Assembly: GCF_009933255.1 (NCBI RefSeq)
Contig: NZ_MAEI01000052.1
Location: forward strand, 140,804-162,272
Direction: 5' to 3'
Source: Enterococcus diestrammenae
Lineage (GTDB): Bacteria; Bacillota; Bacilli; Lactobacillales; Enterococcaceae
Length of the DNA stretch: 21,469 nt
Below the pieces are notes generated by a model. It saw only the letters and a program-made list of their open reading frames with translations. It did not search any database and was not told the DNA's origin. Below, piece by piece: positions 1 to 8,223 of this stretch. Numbering within the stretch: position 1 is the first letter of the stretch; each line of letters opens with the position of its first letter. Position numbers and translations under genes: made by a program.

Positions 1-504
1 GTTAGACAACAACAAGTAATTTGCTAGCTCACCTTAGCGATTTCTGCTTAGGTGAACTGTATGCGATATGCTCCTTTAGCCCTCGGACATCCTTAGCACT
101 ACAACCCGAGGCATTCTCCTCCAGCAAGTCCGACCTGTTTTATCGATAAGCGATTTATTCCCTTTGCTTCGTAAACCCAGCAACTATTTCCTCGTGGGTA
201 GCATGAGTACCATGAAAAAGGTGAGATTTAGCAGAGTAGAATTGGATTGACAGTAGCTCTAAAGATGCGTAAAGAATTACTTAGAGTTGTGGTGCTCGCA
301 CCACTTACTCTAAGTTTGAATGCGCAAGGTAAAAGACAAACAGATTTTTCGTTTGGCTTTTGCCGGTCTAGCTACCGTCAACCCAATTCCTACGGAGCTA
401 CATCCCACCTTTTTCGGGCATCAAAATATCGGCATGATAGGCCACTTAATTACTGATACATCAGGCTTTTTGGAGCTTAATTTTTTATAAGTTCTTTATC
501 TATA
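1..504 (+). repeat. Family A structured repeat, copy A1 (5' end outside window)
   Basis: This non-coding stretch matches 21008-21454 along its length, and its 3' part also matches 11029-11195. The window opens inside the right half of a hairpin that is complete in copy A3. Seen here: the right arm of a long inverted repeat (97-131), then a nested fold. The outer stem is P1, 214-232 with 397-415. The inner stem is P2, 241-258 with 370-387. Two hairpins lie inside P2: P3 (280-314) and P4 (328-364). Relative to A3 there is an extra segment at about 22-80 containing a TCACCT/AGGTGA hairpin (29-34 with 50-55). The 3' end abuts the terminator at 511. An apparent 69-codon ORF (247-456) is treated as incidental. 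Whether the element is a transcribed RNA or a mobile repeat is not settled by the sequence. Confidence 0.85.
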
Positions 505-510
505 AGAAAA

Positions 511-551
511 CAGAACCGCCTCGTTACACAACGAAGGAGGTTCTGTTTTTT
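511..551 (-). terminator. Bidirectional Rho-independent terminator after the 164-codon ORF
   Basis: CAGAACC at 511-517 pairs with GGTTCTG at 539-545, and the stem continues inward with one mismatch and one bulge. T runs follow on the + side (546-551), and A-rich sequence at 506-510 gives a U-rich tail on the - side. It ends the minus-strand gene that stops at 550. It could also stop any + transcript leaving repeat A1. Confidence 0.8.
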
Positions 552-1038
552 AACGTCCGCCAAATAATTTTTTAAAAAAGCCGCCTTTTTTCGCTTCTAC
601 CGGTGGGGTTGTTGCTTTTGCGCTTGACTCCGAGAGGCTCAAAGTCACATCATCTTCTTGGCGCAGAAGATTGTTCAACTCGATCATGCCCTGCAAACTC
701 ATAGTGATTCGTCGTCGATCCGCATCTTTCAAGTCAAATGCTGTCGTTGCTGCTTGCTGCCCCTCCTCTGAATCAAAGGCTGCCAAGACATTACCAATCA
801 AGCCCAACTGTTCTCGCAAAATGGTAGTTATGCTAAAGTCACCAGCGGGAGTTTCTTTTTGCGGTGGCACCAGATAAGTAACCACGGACAAGCCGTTGGA
901 ATAATCTCGTAGATCATTGATTTTTTCTTGATAGGTCGGCTTACTATACATCGGGTGTCGCTCCATTTGACGGGCAAATTCATTCAACAATTCTTGGGAA
1001 GTGCTTAATTGACCAATTGCATCTGCTAATTCTGACAA
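550..1038 (-). CDS. Hypothetical protein, about 162 aa, basic C-terminal tail
   Basis: I do not recognise this protein. It is soluble and mostly helical in character: a leucine-rich first 35 residues, a polar middle, and a Q/A-rich stretch leading to a segment DADRRRITMSLQGMIEL. A proline/alanine linker follows, then a basic, aromatic end (KKGGFFKKLFGGR) that could associate with membrane. There is no signal peptide or membrane span. Start: TTG at 1038 sits 8 bases downstream of a GGGGG run (1047-1051), while an in-frame TTG at 1044 is only 2 bases away, so 1038 is preferred. It follows the broken permease genes by about 90 bases on the same strand and may be cotranscribed with them. It ends in the terminator at 511-551. 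The reading frame is convincing; the function is unknown. Confidence 0.7.
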   Translation of the reverse strand: MSELADAIGQLSTSQELLNEFARQMERHPMYSKPTYQEKINDLRDYSNGLSVVTYLVPPQKETPAGDFSITTILREQLGLIGNVLAAFDSEEGQQAATTAFDLKDADRRRITMSLQGMIELNNLLRQEDDVTLSLSESSAKATTPPVEAKKGGFFKKLFGGR

Positions 1039-1132
1039 AATCAAAGCCCCCTTCTGTTCTCTTCTTCTTGTATGATAACATATTCTGCCGCATTTTTAAT
1101 GAAGCTTTTAGCAACTTTATCCTCCACCACCA

Positions 1133-1627
1133 TCACTTAAAATGATTTCGCTCCATTTGCTGATCAGAAGTTAGCACTACATCCGAACTTTTTTTGCGTC
1201 TATCTACCACTTGGCCCACCGCTACTAAGAACGCTACCAGAATGAGACACAAGGTCAGCCCTTTTTCCCAACTTAACAAGAGGCTCTGCCAAGGATTTGT
1301 CATCAAAATAAACTTTGGCAAATCCAGATAGCTCATTGGCAAAAACTGGGCCACCCTTTCATTAACCAGTTGATGAAGCTCTGGAAACAGGGAGGGCAAC
1401 AATAAAAGCGCCAAAACACCTAAGTGGAGCGATAGCCTTTTGGTAAATCTTGCCAAAACACTCGCCCCCACTGCCAAAAGTAAAAGCCCCAATAAAAGCG
1501 ATATGCTACAACGTAACAGGTATTGCCACAGCGTCATGGCTTGTAACTGACCAGCAAAATCATGATAATACAACGGTAACTGACCATCCCCTAGCCCATC
1601 TTTCAAACAGACCAACAGGCTAACCAT
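1133..1627 (-). CDS. C-terminal part of an ABC-2-like permease (probably split by frameshift)
   Basis: Membrane protein, about 164 aa from ATG 1627. That start has GGGGGAG 8 bases upstream; the frame stays open to a TTG at 1654. Hydrophobic spans are seen near the start (GGAFGMVSLLV in the longer frame), in the middle (SLLLGLLLLAVGASVLA and LGVLALLLLPSLF), and near the end (GLTLCLILVAFLVAVGQVV), followed by a basic cytoplasmic tail. The segment between spans 3 and 4 (about 35 residues) is probably external. The layout matches the second half of ABC-2-type permeases. The upstream ORF (1645-2298) supplies the matching first half and overlaps it in another frame, so this is probably one gene broken by a small indel. 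No ATP-binding partner is encoded nearby. A genuine two-protein arrangement with translational coupling is the alternative. Confidence 0.55.
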   Translation of the reverse strand: MVSLLVCLKDGLGDGQLPLYYHDFAGQLQAMTLWQYLLRCSISLLLGLLLLAVGASVLARFTKRLSLHLGVLALLLLPSLFPELHQLVNERVAQFLPMSYLDLPKFILMTNPWQSLLLSWEKGLTLCLILVAFLVAVGQVVDRRKKSSDVVLTSDQQMERNHFK

Positions 1628-1644
1628 GCCAAAAGCTCCCCCTA

Positions 1645-2298
1645 CTAACGCCAAACACCAACCAAACCCTCGTTGAAAAGTAGCTCCCCAACGCTGATGC
1701 CCTCCTGACGTAGAGGGCCATTTTCCCAGCTAGCCAAATCAGCAGCAAACTGGGGCTTACAAAAACTGGCTGCCATGAACAAGCCACAACATAAAAAAAA
1801 TAAGCCTCCAGGAATTTGCTGAAAAATCCCTGCTAAGTACGGCAACAACGGGAGCTTTTCCGCATAATGAAAATCAATCACTTCCTTATCAGGATGATCG
1901 ATAAAATACTGCAATTGGGCCACGCGAGCTTCTTGCTGCTGGATCTTCGGCGAAGTCGGATTGGTCCCACGAATTCCCACTAAGCGACTTTTCGCAATCG
2001 CCAATTCGTGAGGCAGCGCCCCTCGAACATTCCCCTCTTCTAGCGCTACCAGCAGCGATTCTAGATGGATAATTTCATTTTCCAAACGACGAGTGACTTG
2101 CTGGGAGTCCTCTGATTTCCGCAATGCATAATAAGCTTCGTTGGCGACCATCTTTTGCGCCTTTACCCCATCAATTTTATGCTGTAAAGCCGTCGGAGCC
2201 GCCATCAGATGACCCACGAAAGGCAAAAATAGCAAAGAAAAAATAATTGTCAGCAACAAAAGCGTCCATTTCTTCGTCGTCCATCGCCATTTCATCAT
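1645..2298 (-). CDS. N-terminal part of an ABC-2-like permease (probably split by frameshift)
   Basis: 217 aa. A short basic start (MMKWRWTTKK) is followed by one membrane span (WTLLLLTIIFSLLFLPFVG), then about 130 mostly polar, probably external residues with coiled-coil-like Q/E/R-rich stretches. A second span follows (PGGLFFLCCGLFMAASF), then a cytoplasmic segment with ENGPLRQEGISVGELLF. In ABC-2 permeases this layout, ending in E..G...E..S..ELL, normally leads directly into the third span. Here the frame instead ends in NEGLVGVWR and stops. Adding one T to the TTTT run (plus-strand A run 1676-1679) would continue as LLFQRGFGWCLALVGGAFG into the next ORF. Start ATG 2298 has GGGGG upstream. 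Call based on architecture; the transported substrate is unknown. Confidence 0.55.
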   Translation of the reverse strand: MMKWRWTTKKWTLLLLTIIFSLLFLPFVGHLMAAPTALQHKIDGVKAQKMVANEAYYALRKSEDSQQVTRRLENEIIHLESLLVALEEGNVRGALPHELAIAKSRLVGIRGTNPTSPKIQQQEARVAQLQYFIDHPDKEVIDFHYAEKLPLLPYLAGIFQQIPGGLFFLCCGLFMAASFCKPQFAADLASWENGPLRQEGISVGELLFNEGLVGVWR

Positions 2299-2342
2299 CC
2301 GCTACGCCCCCATTTTATGATATTCTCCTTTTATTTTACTTT

Positions 2343-2348
2343 ATTATA
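2343..2348 (-). promoter_or_regulatory. Possible -10 box for the split permease genes
   Basis: The minus strand carries a perfect TATAAT at 2348-2343, about 45 bases upstream of ATG 2298, within AT-rich sequence. No good -35 box lies at 17 bases, so this is a weak call. Between it and the start is a strong AGGAG followed by a three-codon frame (ATG GGG GCG TAG), which may be an incidental mini-ORF. Confidence 0.35.
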
Positions 2349-2469
2349 TGTATTTTATCTATTCTAAAACTCATCACTTTTTAATCGTTTCTATCACTTC
2401 CTACTTATTAGCAAAACCTACCCTACTTACTCTCGCAAATTCGTCAATTCTCTCAGTTTCTACTCAGTG

Positions 2470-2630
2470 AAGGCTATTTGCTAGCAACGCACTTCTAGAT
2501 CACCATTACGTTTAGTAGTCCTCGTAACACGTAGGGGATCACTAGCAGAGTAGACTCGCTTCCGGAGAATTCCTATAACCCTTGGTAAAACAGGATTTCA
2601 CATCGACTAAAACCTATAAGACATTTTAGT
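2470..2630. repeat. Intergenic region with a possible family A fragment and hairpins
   Basis: The space between the permease genes and the adhE terminator (2349-2633) holds no convincing gene. Positions 2553-2574 match 20895-20916 of copy A3 at the left arm of its inverted repeat, sharing GCTTCCGGAGAAT. An ACGTTTAGT lies upstream in both places. This suggests a decayed 5' fragment of family A, but the match is short. TGCTAG and CTAGCA (about 2479-2484 and 2542-2547) enclose a further GATC/GATC and TTACG/CGTAA fold. ACTAAAA/TTTTAGT (2606-2630) makes a small hairpin just before the adhE terminator. Confidence 0.35.
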
Positions 2631-2633
2631 GTA

Positions 2634-2675
2634 CAAAAAACAACCCGCGAGACGGCTAAGAAGTCTCGCGGGTTG
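2634..2675 (-). terminator. Rho-independent terminator of adhE
   Basis: A perfect 13-bp stem (2641-2653 with 2663-2675, CAACCCGCGAGAC paired with its complement) is followed on the minus strand by a T run (A run 2635-2640). It lies 29 bases past the adhE stop codon. Confidence 0.95.
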
Positions 2676-2703
2676 CAGTGTGGTGATTTACTTTTGTTGG
2701 GGC

Positions 2704-5310
2704 TTACGCTTCGCAGTTGTAAGCGTCGATGATGATCTCTTTCAATTCAGAAATCAACGGTTCTTTCGGGTTAGCTGTCGTACATTGGTCTTCATAAGCC
2801 AATTCAGCCATACGATCAACGGTAGCATCCAAGGTTTTCTTAGTAACCCCTTGTGCTTTAAGGCTCATTTGGATACCAACCGTTCTACCCAATTCGTATA
2901 CAGCAGTTGCCAAGGCTTCAACCAATTCAGCAGTTGTTTCGCCTTTCAAGCCTAAGAATTTCGCGATATCGGCGTAGTCAGTATCTGCGCGGAAGTAATC
3001 ATATTTAGGGAACATCGCATGTTTTTGAGGATCTTTGGCATTGTAACGGATAATATGTGGCAAAAGAATCGCGTTAGTACGCCCGTGAGAAATACCGTAC
3101 TCCCCACCGATTTTGTGAGCGATTGAGTGGGAAATTCCCAAGAAGGCATTGGCAAAGGCCATCCCTGCCATAGTCGATGCGTTATGCATTTTTTCACGAG
3201 ATTCCAGATCGCCGACTTCGACTGAGCGTTGCAAGTAATCGAAGACGATCTTGATTGCTTGTAAGCTCAAACCACGAGTGTAGTCAGAAGCCATTACTGA
3301 CACATAAGATTCGATGGCGTGAGTCAAAACGTCCATCCCTGTATCAGCGGTTACGGCAGCAGGCACCGACAAGACAAATTGAGAATCCACAATCGCCACA
3401 TCTGGTGTCAAGGCGTAGTCAGCCAATGGGTATTTTACGTGTGTTTCACTATCTGTGATAACGGCAAATGGTGTGACTTCAGAACCGGTACCAGAAGTTG
3501 TTGGGATACATACAAATTGTGTTTTCACAGGTTTATCAATCTTGTAAGTCCGTTTACGGATATCCAAGAATTTTTGTTTTGCGCCGAAGAATGACGTATC
3601 TGGGTGCTCATAGAACATCCACATACCTTTCGCCGCATCCATTGCAGAACCGCCACCTAAAGCGATGATGGTATCTGGTTCAAAGTCAACCATGACTTTC
3701 GTACCAGCGTATACAGTATTTGTTGAAGGGTTTGGTTCAACGTCTGAGAAGATTTCGATTTTCACGTTGTTTTTACGACGAGCCAAGACTTCCCGTACGC
3801 GATCAGCGTAACCAAATTGGACCATTCCTGGGTCACAAACGATCATTACTCGTTCAACGTTTTCCATTTTTTCCAAGTACAATAGAGAGTTCTTTTCGAA
3901 ATAAATCTTAGAAGGTAATTTGAACCATTGCATATTATTTCTCCGTTTCGCGATCGTCTTCACATTGATCAGGTTGATAGCAGATACGTTCCGAGACACG
4001 GAGTTATGTCCGTAAGAACCACAGCCCAAAGTCAATGAAGGAATCATTTCATTGTAGATATTCCCGATCCCACCTTCAGCAGATGGTGAATTTACCAAGA
4101 TCCGGCAAGCTTTCATTTTCAAGCCATATTGCAATTGCAAGTCTTCATCTTCCGTATGGATAACTGCTGTATGACCCAAACCGCCAAGTTCTAGCATTCC
4201 CAAAGCCATTTCAAAACCATGTTCGTGATTTTCAGCTTTCATCATAGCCAAGACTGGAGACAATTTTTCGCGAGACAATGGATAATCCGCACCAACACCA
4301 TCTAATTCCGCGATCAACATCTTAGTCCCAGCTGGCACTTTGATACCAGCCCAAGTAGCGATTTCAACTGCTGAATGACCAACGATTTTAGCATTGACGC
4401 CTGTTTTCGCTTCGTTCATCACAGCATCTTCTAATTTGCTCAATTCTGCTTTTTTCACGACGTAACATTGATGAGCTTCAAATTCAGCTTTTACTTCGTC
4501 GTAAATTTCTTTGTCAACGATCACCCCTTGTTCAGAAGCACAGATCATTCCGTTATCAAAAGTTTTAGAAACGATCACGTCGTTTACCGCACGTTTGATT
4601 TTAGCAGTTTTTTCGATATAAGCTGGAACATTACCAGCCCCTACACCTAAGGCAGGTTTACCAGTTGAGTAAGCAGATTTTACCATACCAGGACCACCAG
4701 TTGCCAAGACGATTGCCACACCTGGGTGATTCATCAATTGTTGCGTTGCTTCGATGGATGAATTTTCTTTTTCAATCCATTGAATACAGTTTTCTGGAGC
4801 CCCAGCTGCGATCGCGGCATCCCGTACGATTTTCGCTGCTTCCACTGAACAAGCTTGTGCTGATGGGTGGAAAGAGAAGATTACGGAGTTGGCTGTTTTC
4901 AAGGAAATCATTGCTTTAAAGATGGTTGTTGAAGTTGGGTTCGTTGTAGGAACGACAGCTGCAACCACACCGACTGGACCAGCGACTTCGATCAGCCCTT
5001 TTTGATCATCTTCAGCGATAACCCCGATAGTTTTATCATGTTTGATAGAGTTCCAAATATATTCTGACGCATACATGTTTTTGATTGCTTTGTCTTCCAC
5101 AATCCCACGACCAGTTTCTTCAACGGCCATTTTCGCCAACATCATGTGTTGGTCCAAGGCTGCCATCGCCATTTCATGTACGATGTGGTCAACTTGTTCT
5201 TGCGTGAAGTTTTCCATTTGTTTTGCAGCAACATTTGCTTTTGCTGCTAGTTCATCGATTACTGTCTTCGTGTCAACAGTTTTTACGTCTTTTTCCAATG
5301 TCTTAGCCAT
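2704..5310 (-). CDS. adhE: Bifunctional acetaldehyde-CoA/alcohol dehydrogenase AdhE
   Basis: 868 aa, the usual AdhE length. It converts acetyl-CoA through acetaldehyde to ethanol, oxidising two NADH, in mixed-acid fermentation. The N-terminal half is a CoA-acylating aldehyde dehydrogenase: GPVGVVAAVVPTTNPTST near residue 110, an ALGVGAGNVPAYI loop, and catalytic Cys257 in GMICASEQG. A linker at about 440-450 leads to the C-terminal iron-dependent alcohol dehydrogenase, with GGGSAMDAAKGMW for nucleotide binding and histidine-rich metal motifs in GISHSIAHKIGG and GISHGRTNAILLPH. Enzymes of this family form cytosolic filaments (spirosomes). Start: AGGAGG (5317-5322) touches an ATG at 5316 but is 6 bases from the ATG at 5310, so the protein begins MAKTLEKD. 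It is monocistronic, with its own terminator, and its promoter carries Rex and cre-like sites. No frame damage is seen. Confidence 0.98.
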   Translation of the reverse strand: MAKTLEKDVKTVDTKTVIDELAAKANVAAKQMENFTQEQVDHIVHEMAMAALDQHMMLAKMAVEETGRGIVEDKAIKNMYASEYIWNSIKHDKTIGVIAEDDQKGLIEVAGPVGVVAAVVPTTNPTSTTIFKAMISLKTANSVIFSFHPSAQACSVEAAKIVRDAAIAAGAPENCIQWIEKENSSIEATQQLMNHPGVAIVLATGGPGMVKSAYSTGKPALGVGAGNVPAYIEKTAKIKRAVNDVIVSKTFDNGMICASEQGVIVDKEIYDEVKAEFEAHQCYVVKKAELSKLEDAVMNEAKTGVNAKIVGHSAVEIATWAGIKVPAGTKMLIAELDGVGADYPLSREKLSPVLAMMKAENHEHGFEMALGMLELGGLGHTAVIHTEDEDLQLQYGLKMKACRILVNSPSAEGGIGNIYNEMIPSLTLGCGSYGHNSVSRNVSAINLINVKTIAKRRNNMQWFKLPSKIYFEKNSLLYLEKMENVERVMIVCDPGMVQFGYADRVREVLARRKNNVKIEIFSDVEPNPSTNTVYAGTKVMVDFEPDTIIALGGGSAMDAAKGMWMFYEHPDTSFFGAKQKFLDIRKRTYKIDKPVKTQFVCIPTTSGTGSEVTPFAVITDSETHVKYPLADYALTPDVAIVDSQFVLSVPAAVTADTGMDVLTHAIESYVSVMASDYTRGLSLQAIKIVFDYLQRSVEVGDLESREKMHNASTMAGMAFANAFLGISHSIAHKIGGEYGISHGRTNAILLPHIIRYNAKDPQKHAMFPKYDYFRADTDYADIAKFLGLKGETTAELVEALATAVYELGRTVGIQMSLKAQGVTKKTLDATVDRMAELAYEDQCTTANPKEPLISELKEIIIDAYNCEA

Positions 5311-5316
5311 TGTCAT

Positions 5317-5322
5317 CCTCCT
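5317..5322 (-). promoter_or_regulatory. adhE ribosome binding site that fixes the start
   Basis: A perfect AGGAGG on the minus strand. It is directly adjacent to ATG 5316 (unusable spacing) and 6 bases from ATG 5310, so 5310 is the working start. Confidence 0.9.
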
Positions 5323-5344
5323 ATATTGTGGACCGTGTTTTCTT

Positions 5345-5360
5345 TGTTAACCATTTCACA
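5345..5360 (-). promoter_or_regulatory. Rex-type operator, downstream of the adhE promoter
   Basis: Plus-strand TGTTAACCATTTCACA differs by one base from the Rex consensus TGTGAACNNNTTCACA. It lies just after the -10 box, where a bound repressor would block transcription. Rex senses the NADH/NAD+ ratio and is a known regulator of adhE in Firmicutes. Site function here is inferred. Confidence 0.7.
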
Positions 5361-5366
5361 TACAGA

Positions 5367-5395
5367 ATGATACACGAAAGTTTTTCACTTGTAAA
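5367..5395 (-). promoter_or_regulatory. adhE promoter (-35 TTTACA, -10 TATCAT, 17-bp spacer)
   Basis: On the minus strand TTTACA (5395-5390) and TATCAT (5372-5367) are separated by exactly 17 bases. The predicted start near 5360 gives a leader of about 50 bases. Rex-like sites lie on both sides. Confidence 0.8.
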
Positions 5396-5403
5396 TAGTT
5401 TTG

Positions 5404-5419
5404 TGTGAACTTTTTCACA
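5404..5419 (-). promoter_or_regulatory. Rex-type operator, upstream of the adhE -35 box
   Basis: TGTGAACTTTTTCACA is an exact match to the Rex consensus TGTGAACNNNTTCACA and ends 9 bases upstream of the -35 box. With the second site at 5345-5360 it brackets the promoter, suggesting cooperative or looped repression. Confidence 0.8.
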
Positions 5420-5483
5420 GTTTTTTTGAACCAGCAAATTTTCCCAATATATCAACGCTTTGAAAAGATTGATACATCAATAA

Positions 5484-5497
5484 AGAAAGCATTTACA
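5484..5497 (-). promoter_or_regulatory. cre-like site upstream of adhE
   Basis: Minus strand TGTAAATGCTTTCT fits the CcpA-binding consensus TGWAANCGNTNWCW at 13 of 14 positions (T in place of the central C). It lies about 90 bases upstream of the -35 box, a position more often linked with activation than with roadblock repression. Sequence-only prediction. Confidence 0.5.
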
Positions 5498-5633
5498 GCT
5501 ATTTTCCTTCTGCAAAAAACTTTTTTTACACTTTTTTTAAGATGTGAAAGATTGCGCATGCTTTTACTTTTTTAGCAATTTTAAAATCGGCTTAGAAATA
5601 GAGAAGAAAGGCGAAACGAACTCGTTCCGCGGT

Positions 5634-5720
5634 AGCTGAGCTAGTTCGTGAAGCCAGCTATTTTTAGACTTAGTATTATAAAGTTTCACTTGTGAAATTT
5701 TATAATACCTTAGCGTACAA
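5634..5720 (+). repeat. Family B short hairpin repeat, copy B1
   Basis: About 87 bases resemble 15864-15950. Shared blocks are AGTTCGTGAAGCCAG, then ATTTTTAGACT, then a long hairpin. In B1 the hairpin is a 16-bp stem (5673-5688 with 5693-5708, loop CTTG) with one G-T pair that works on the plus strand only. It lies between the comN-like gene terminator and the adhE upstream region, in non-coding DNA. Upstream, CGAACT (5617-5622) can pair with AGTTCG (5643-5648), adding another small fold. Confidence 0.75.
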
Positions 5721-5747
5721 AAAAACTTCCAAACGAGTTGGAAGTTT
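5718..5747 (-). terminator. Terminator of the comN-like gene
   Basis: AAACTTCC (5723-5730) pairs with GGAAGTTT (5740-5747), and the inner AA/TT extends the stem. The A run at 5718-5725 gives a U tail on the minus strand. It lies just past the stop codon at 5770. Confidence 0.85.
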
Positions 5748-5769
5748 GCTACCTATTTTTCTAGCCAAA

Positions 5770-6042
5770 CTAAAAAAGATCCGATAAATCCCCCATGTCT
5801 GCCAATGTTGTCTGTTTGGTTTGAGCTTTAAGCTGTTGATAATCAAAAAAAGCATGGGGCGTGATCAAAGCTAGCACACGTTTCTGTTGCCTACGGGTAG
5901 TCGCTTTTTGACGGGGCCACAAGTAATCAACGCAGTAGTTCCACAACGCTTCTTGGGTAACCGTCTTGTAGCCTGATTCGTTAAATTCCCTTTCCTTACG
6001 GCGCAAACTATCACGAAAATACCATTTATCCACTAGCTTCAT
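5770..6042 (-). CDS. comN: ComN-like post-transcriptional regulator
   Basis: About 90 aa, small, basic and soluble. The sequence DKWYFRDSLRRKEREFNESGYKTVTQEALWNYCVDYLW followed by a basic segment fits the short post-transcriptional regulator family that includes Bacillus subtilis ComN (YrzD), which affects expression of the comE competence operon. In B. subtilis that gene also lies close to yajC and tgt, which supports the call. Start: the frame is open from GTG 6054, but ATG 6042 has GGTGAG just upstream and gives a typical length; neither ribosome site is strong. A terminator follows at 5718-5747 and the yajC terminator precedes it, so it is probably its own unit. A role in competence in this organism is not shown by the sequence. 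Confidence 0.65.
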   Translation of the reverse strand: MKLVDKWYFRDSLRRKEREFNESGYKTVTQEALWNYCVDYLWPRQKATTRRQQKRVLALITPHAFFDYQQLKAQTKQTTLADMGDLSDLF

Positions 6043-6146
6043 TTGCTCACCCACTTTTCTTTTTAGTCTACCAGCAGCCTCTGAAAAGGTCCAGTTTGAA
6101 CTTTCTAAAAGGACTGGCTAACATCCGCAATCCACAAAATTAGGCT

Positions 6147-6185
6147 CAAAAAAAACACCTGACGCCATCACTGACAATCAGGTGT
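6147..6185 (-). terminator. Rho-independent terminator of yajC
   Basis: ACACCTGA (6155-6162) pairs with TCAGGTGT (6178-6185). An eight-base A run (6148-6155) supplies the U tail on the minus strand. It starts 8 bases beyond the yajC stop. Confidence 0.9.
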
Positions 6186-6192
6186 AGCTTGC

Positions 6193-6549
6193 TTATTTAG
6201 TTTCTTCTGTCGTGTCCCCAGCGGTCTCTTCAACCGTAGTTGTTGGTTCAGCCACTTCAGCTTCTTCCGAGACAGTAGTCACGGTATCGTCGTTGACTAC
6301 CCCTTTACCAGGAGTCACAGTTTTCATAGCACTCTTTTCAAATTCCAAGTAGATGCCTTCGCAATCCAAGACCACTGTTTTTTCATTGACTTCTGAAAGG
6401 ACACCATGCAAACCGCCGATAGTAATCACTTCATCGCCAACTTTCATGGCATTCAGCGTATCTTGACGTTGTTGTTGTTGCTTCTTGCTAGAGCGAGACA
6501 TGAAGAACATCATTAAAGCCATCGGGATGATCAAAATTAGAAATTCCAT
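6193..6549 (-). CDS. yajC: Preprotein translocase subunit YajC
   Basis: 118 aa from ATG 6549. One N-terminal membrane span (EFLILIIPMALMMFFM) is followed by a basic RSSKKQQQQRQ stretch and the conserved cytoplasmic core MKVGDEVITIGGLHGVLSEV, ending in an acidic, threonine-rich tail of about 40 residues. YajC is the small accessory membrane subunit associated with SecDF/SecYEG in protein export. Start: GAGGTG lies 9 bases upstream of ATG 6549. The open frame reaches further (to 6618), but that extension has no ribosome site and would put 23 extra residues before the membrane span. It lies directly downstream of tgt, the common order in Firmicutes. Confidence 0.95.
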   Translation of the reverse strand: MEFLILIIPMALMMFFMSRSSKKQQQQRQDTLNAMKVGDEVITIGGLHGVLSEVNEKTVVLDCEGIYLEFEKSAMKTVTPGKGVVNDDTVTTVSEEAEVAEPTTTVEETAGDTTEETK

Positions 6550-6682
6550 TAGTAAATTCACCTCATAAATTATTTTTGCTGTGGATACGGGTCGATCGTT
6601 TACGAAAACGATTCCCAACTACAGGTTACAGAGAACACTATAACAAATATTCTAGGTTTTCACTATGTTTTTTATGTGAAGA

Positions 6683-7938
<1,256 letters not shown>

Positions 7939-8100
7939 TAGCGCTGGCGACTTCTTAATGAAAATCCCAAAAATGATACGCATCCTGCTATCCTCTAGCA
8001 AACTGCTCATCCCTCCCACCATGAGGGAACAACAAATGTTCGACCAAGCAATTACTCTACTGGGATCTAGGGAGTAACCCAACCTGTTTCATACATAATC

Positions 8101-8131
8101 ACCGACTTTTCCATCTTTTCATCGGTTTTTT
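8101..8131 (+). terminator. Weak terminator-like hairpin in the tgt/DUF975 gap
   Basis: ACCGA (8101-8105) pairs with TCGGT (8122-8126) before a T run (8126-8131). No plus-strand gene lies upstream, so it may be incidental or end an unannotated short transcript. The rest of 7939-8150 shows no coding frame; CCCTCCCACCATGAGGG near 8012-8028 is another small hairpin. Confidence 0.3.
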
Positions 8132-8153
8132 GAGGAAAACAATAGCAAAATAC

Positions 8154-8181
8154 AAGACAGCTCTGGCATTTCTGCTATACT
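8154..8181 (+). promoter_or_regulatory. Promoter of the DUF975 gene (extended -10)
   Basis: AAGACA (8154-8159), a 16-base spacer and TATACT (8176-8181) preceded by TGC, an extended -10. Predicted leader about 35 bases. Confidence 0.6.
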
Positions 8182-8223
8182 GGAAATTAGCAAGAGTGAT
8201 TAACTATTGAAGGAGTGAAAAAT

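Noticed and set aside
247..456. 69-codon ORF in repeat A1
   Set aside because: It lies across stems P2, P3 and P4. The A3 counterpart has an earlier stop, and substitutions follow base pairing rather than codon positions. The shared first residues simply follow from the absence of indels.
2629..5350. Many plus-strand and alternate-frame ORFs of 60-108 codons inside adhE
   Set aside because: They are shadows of a fully conserved 868-aa gene, with no ribosome sites or recognisable products.
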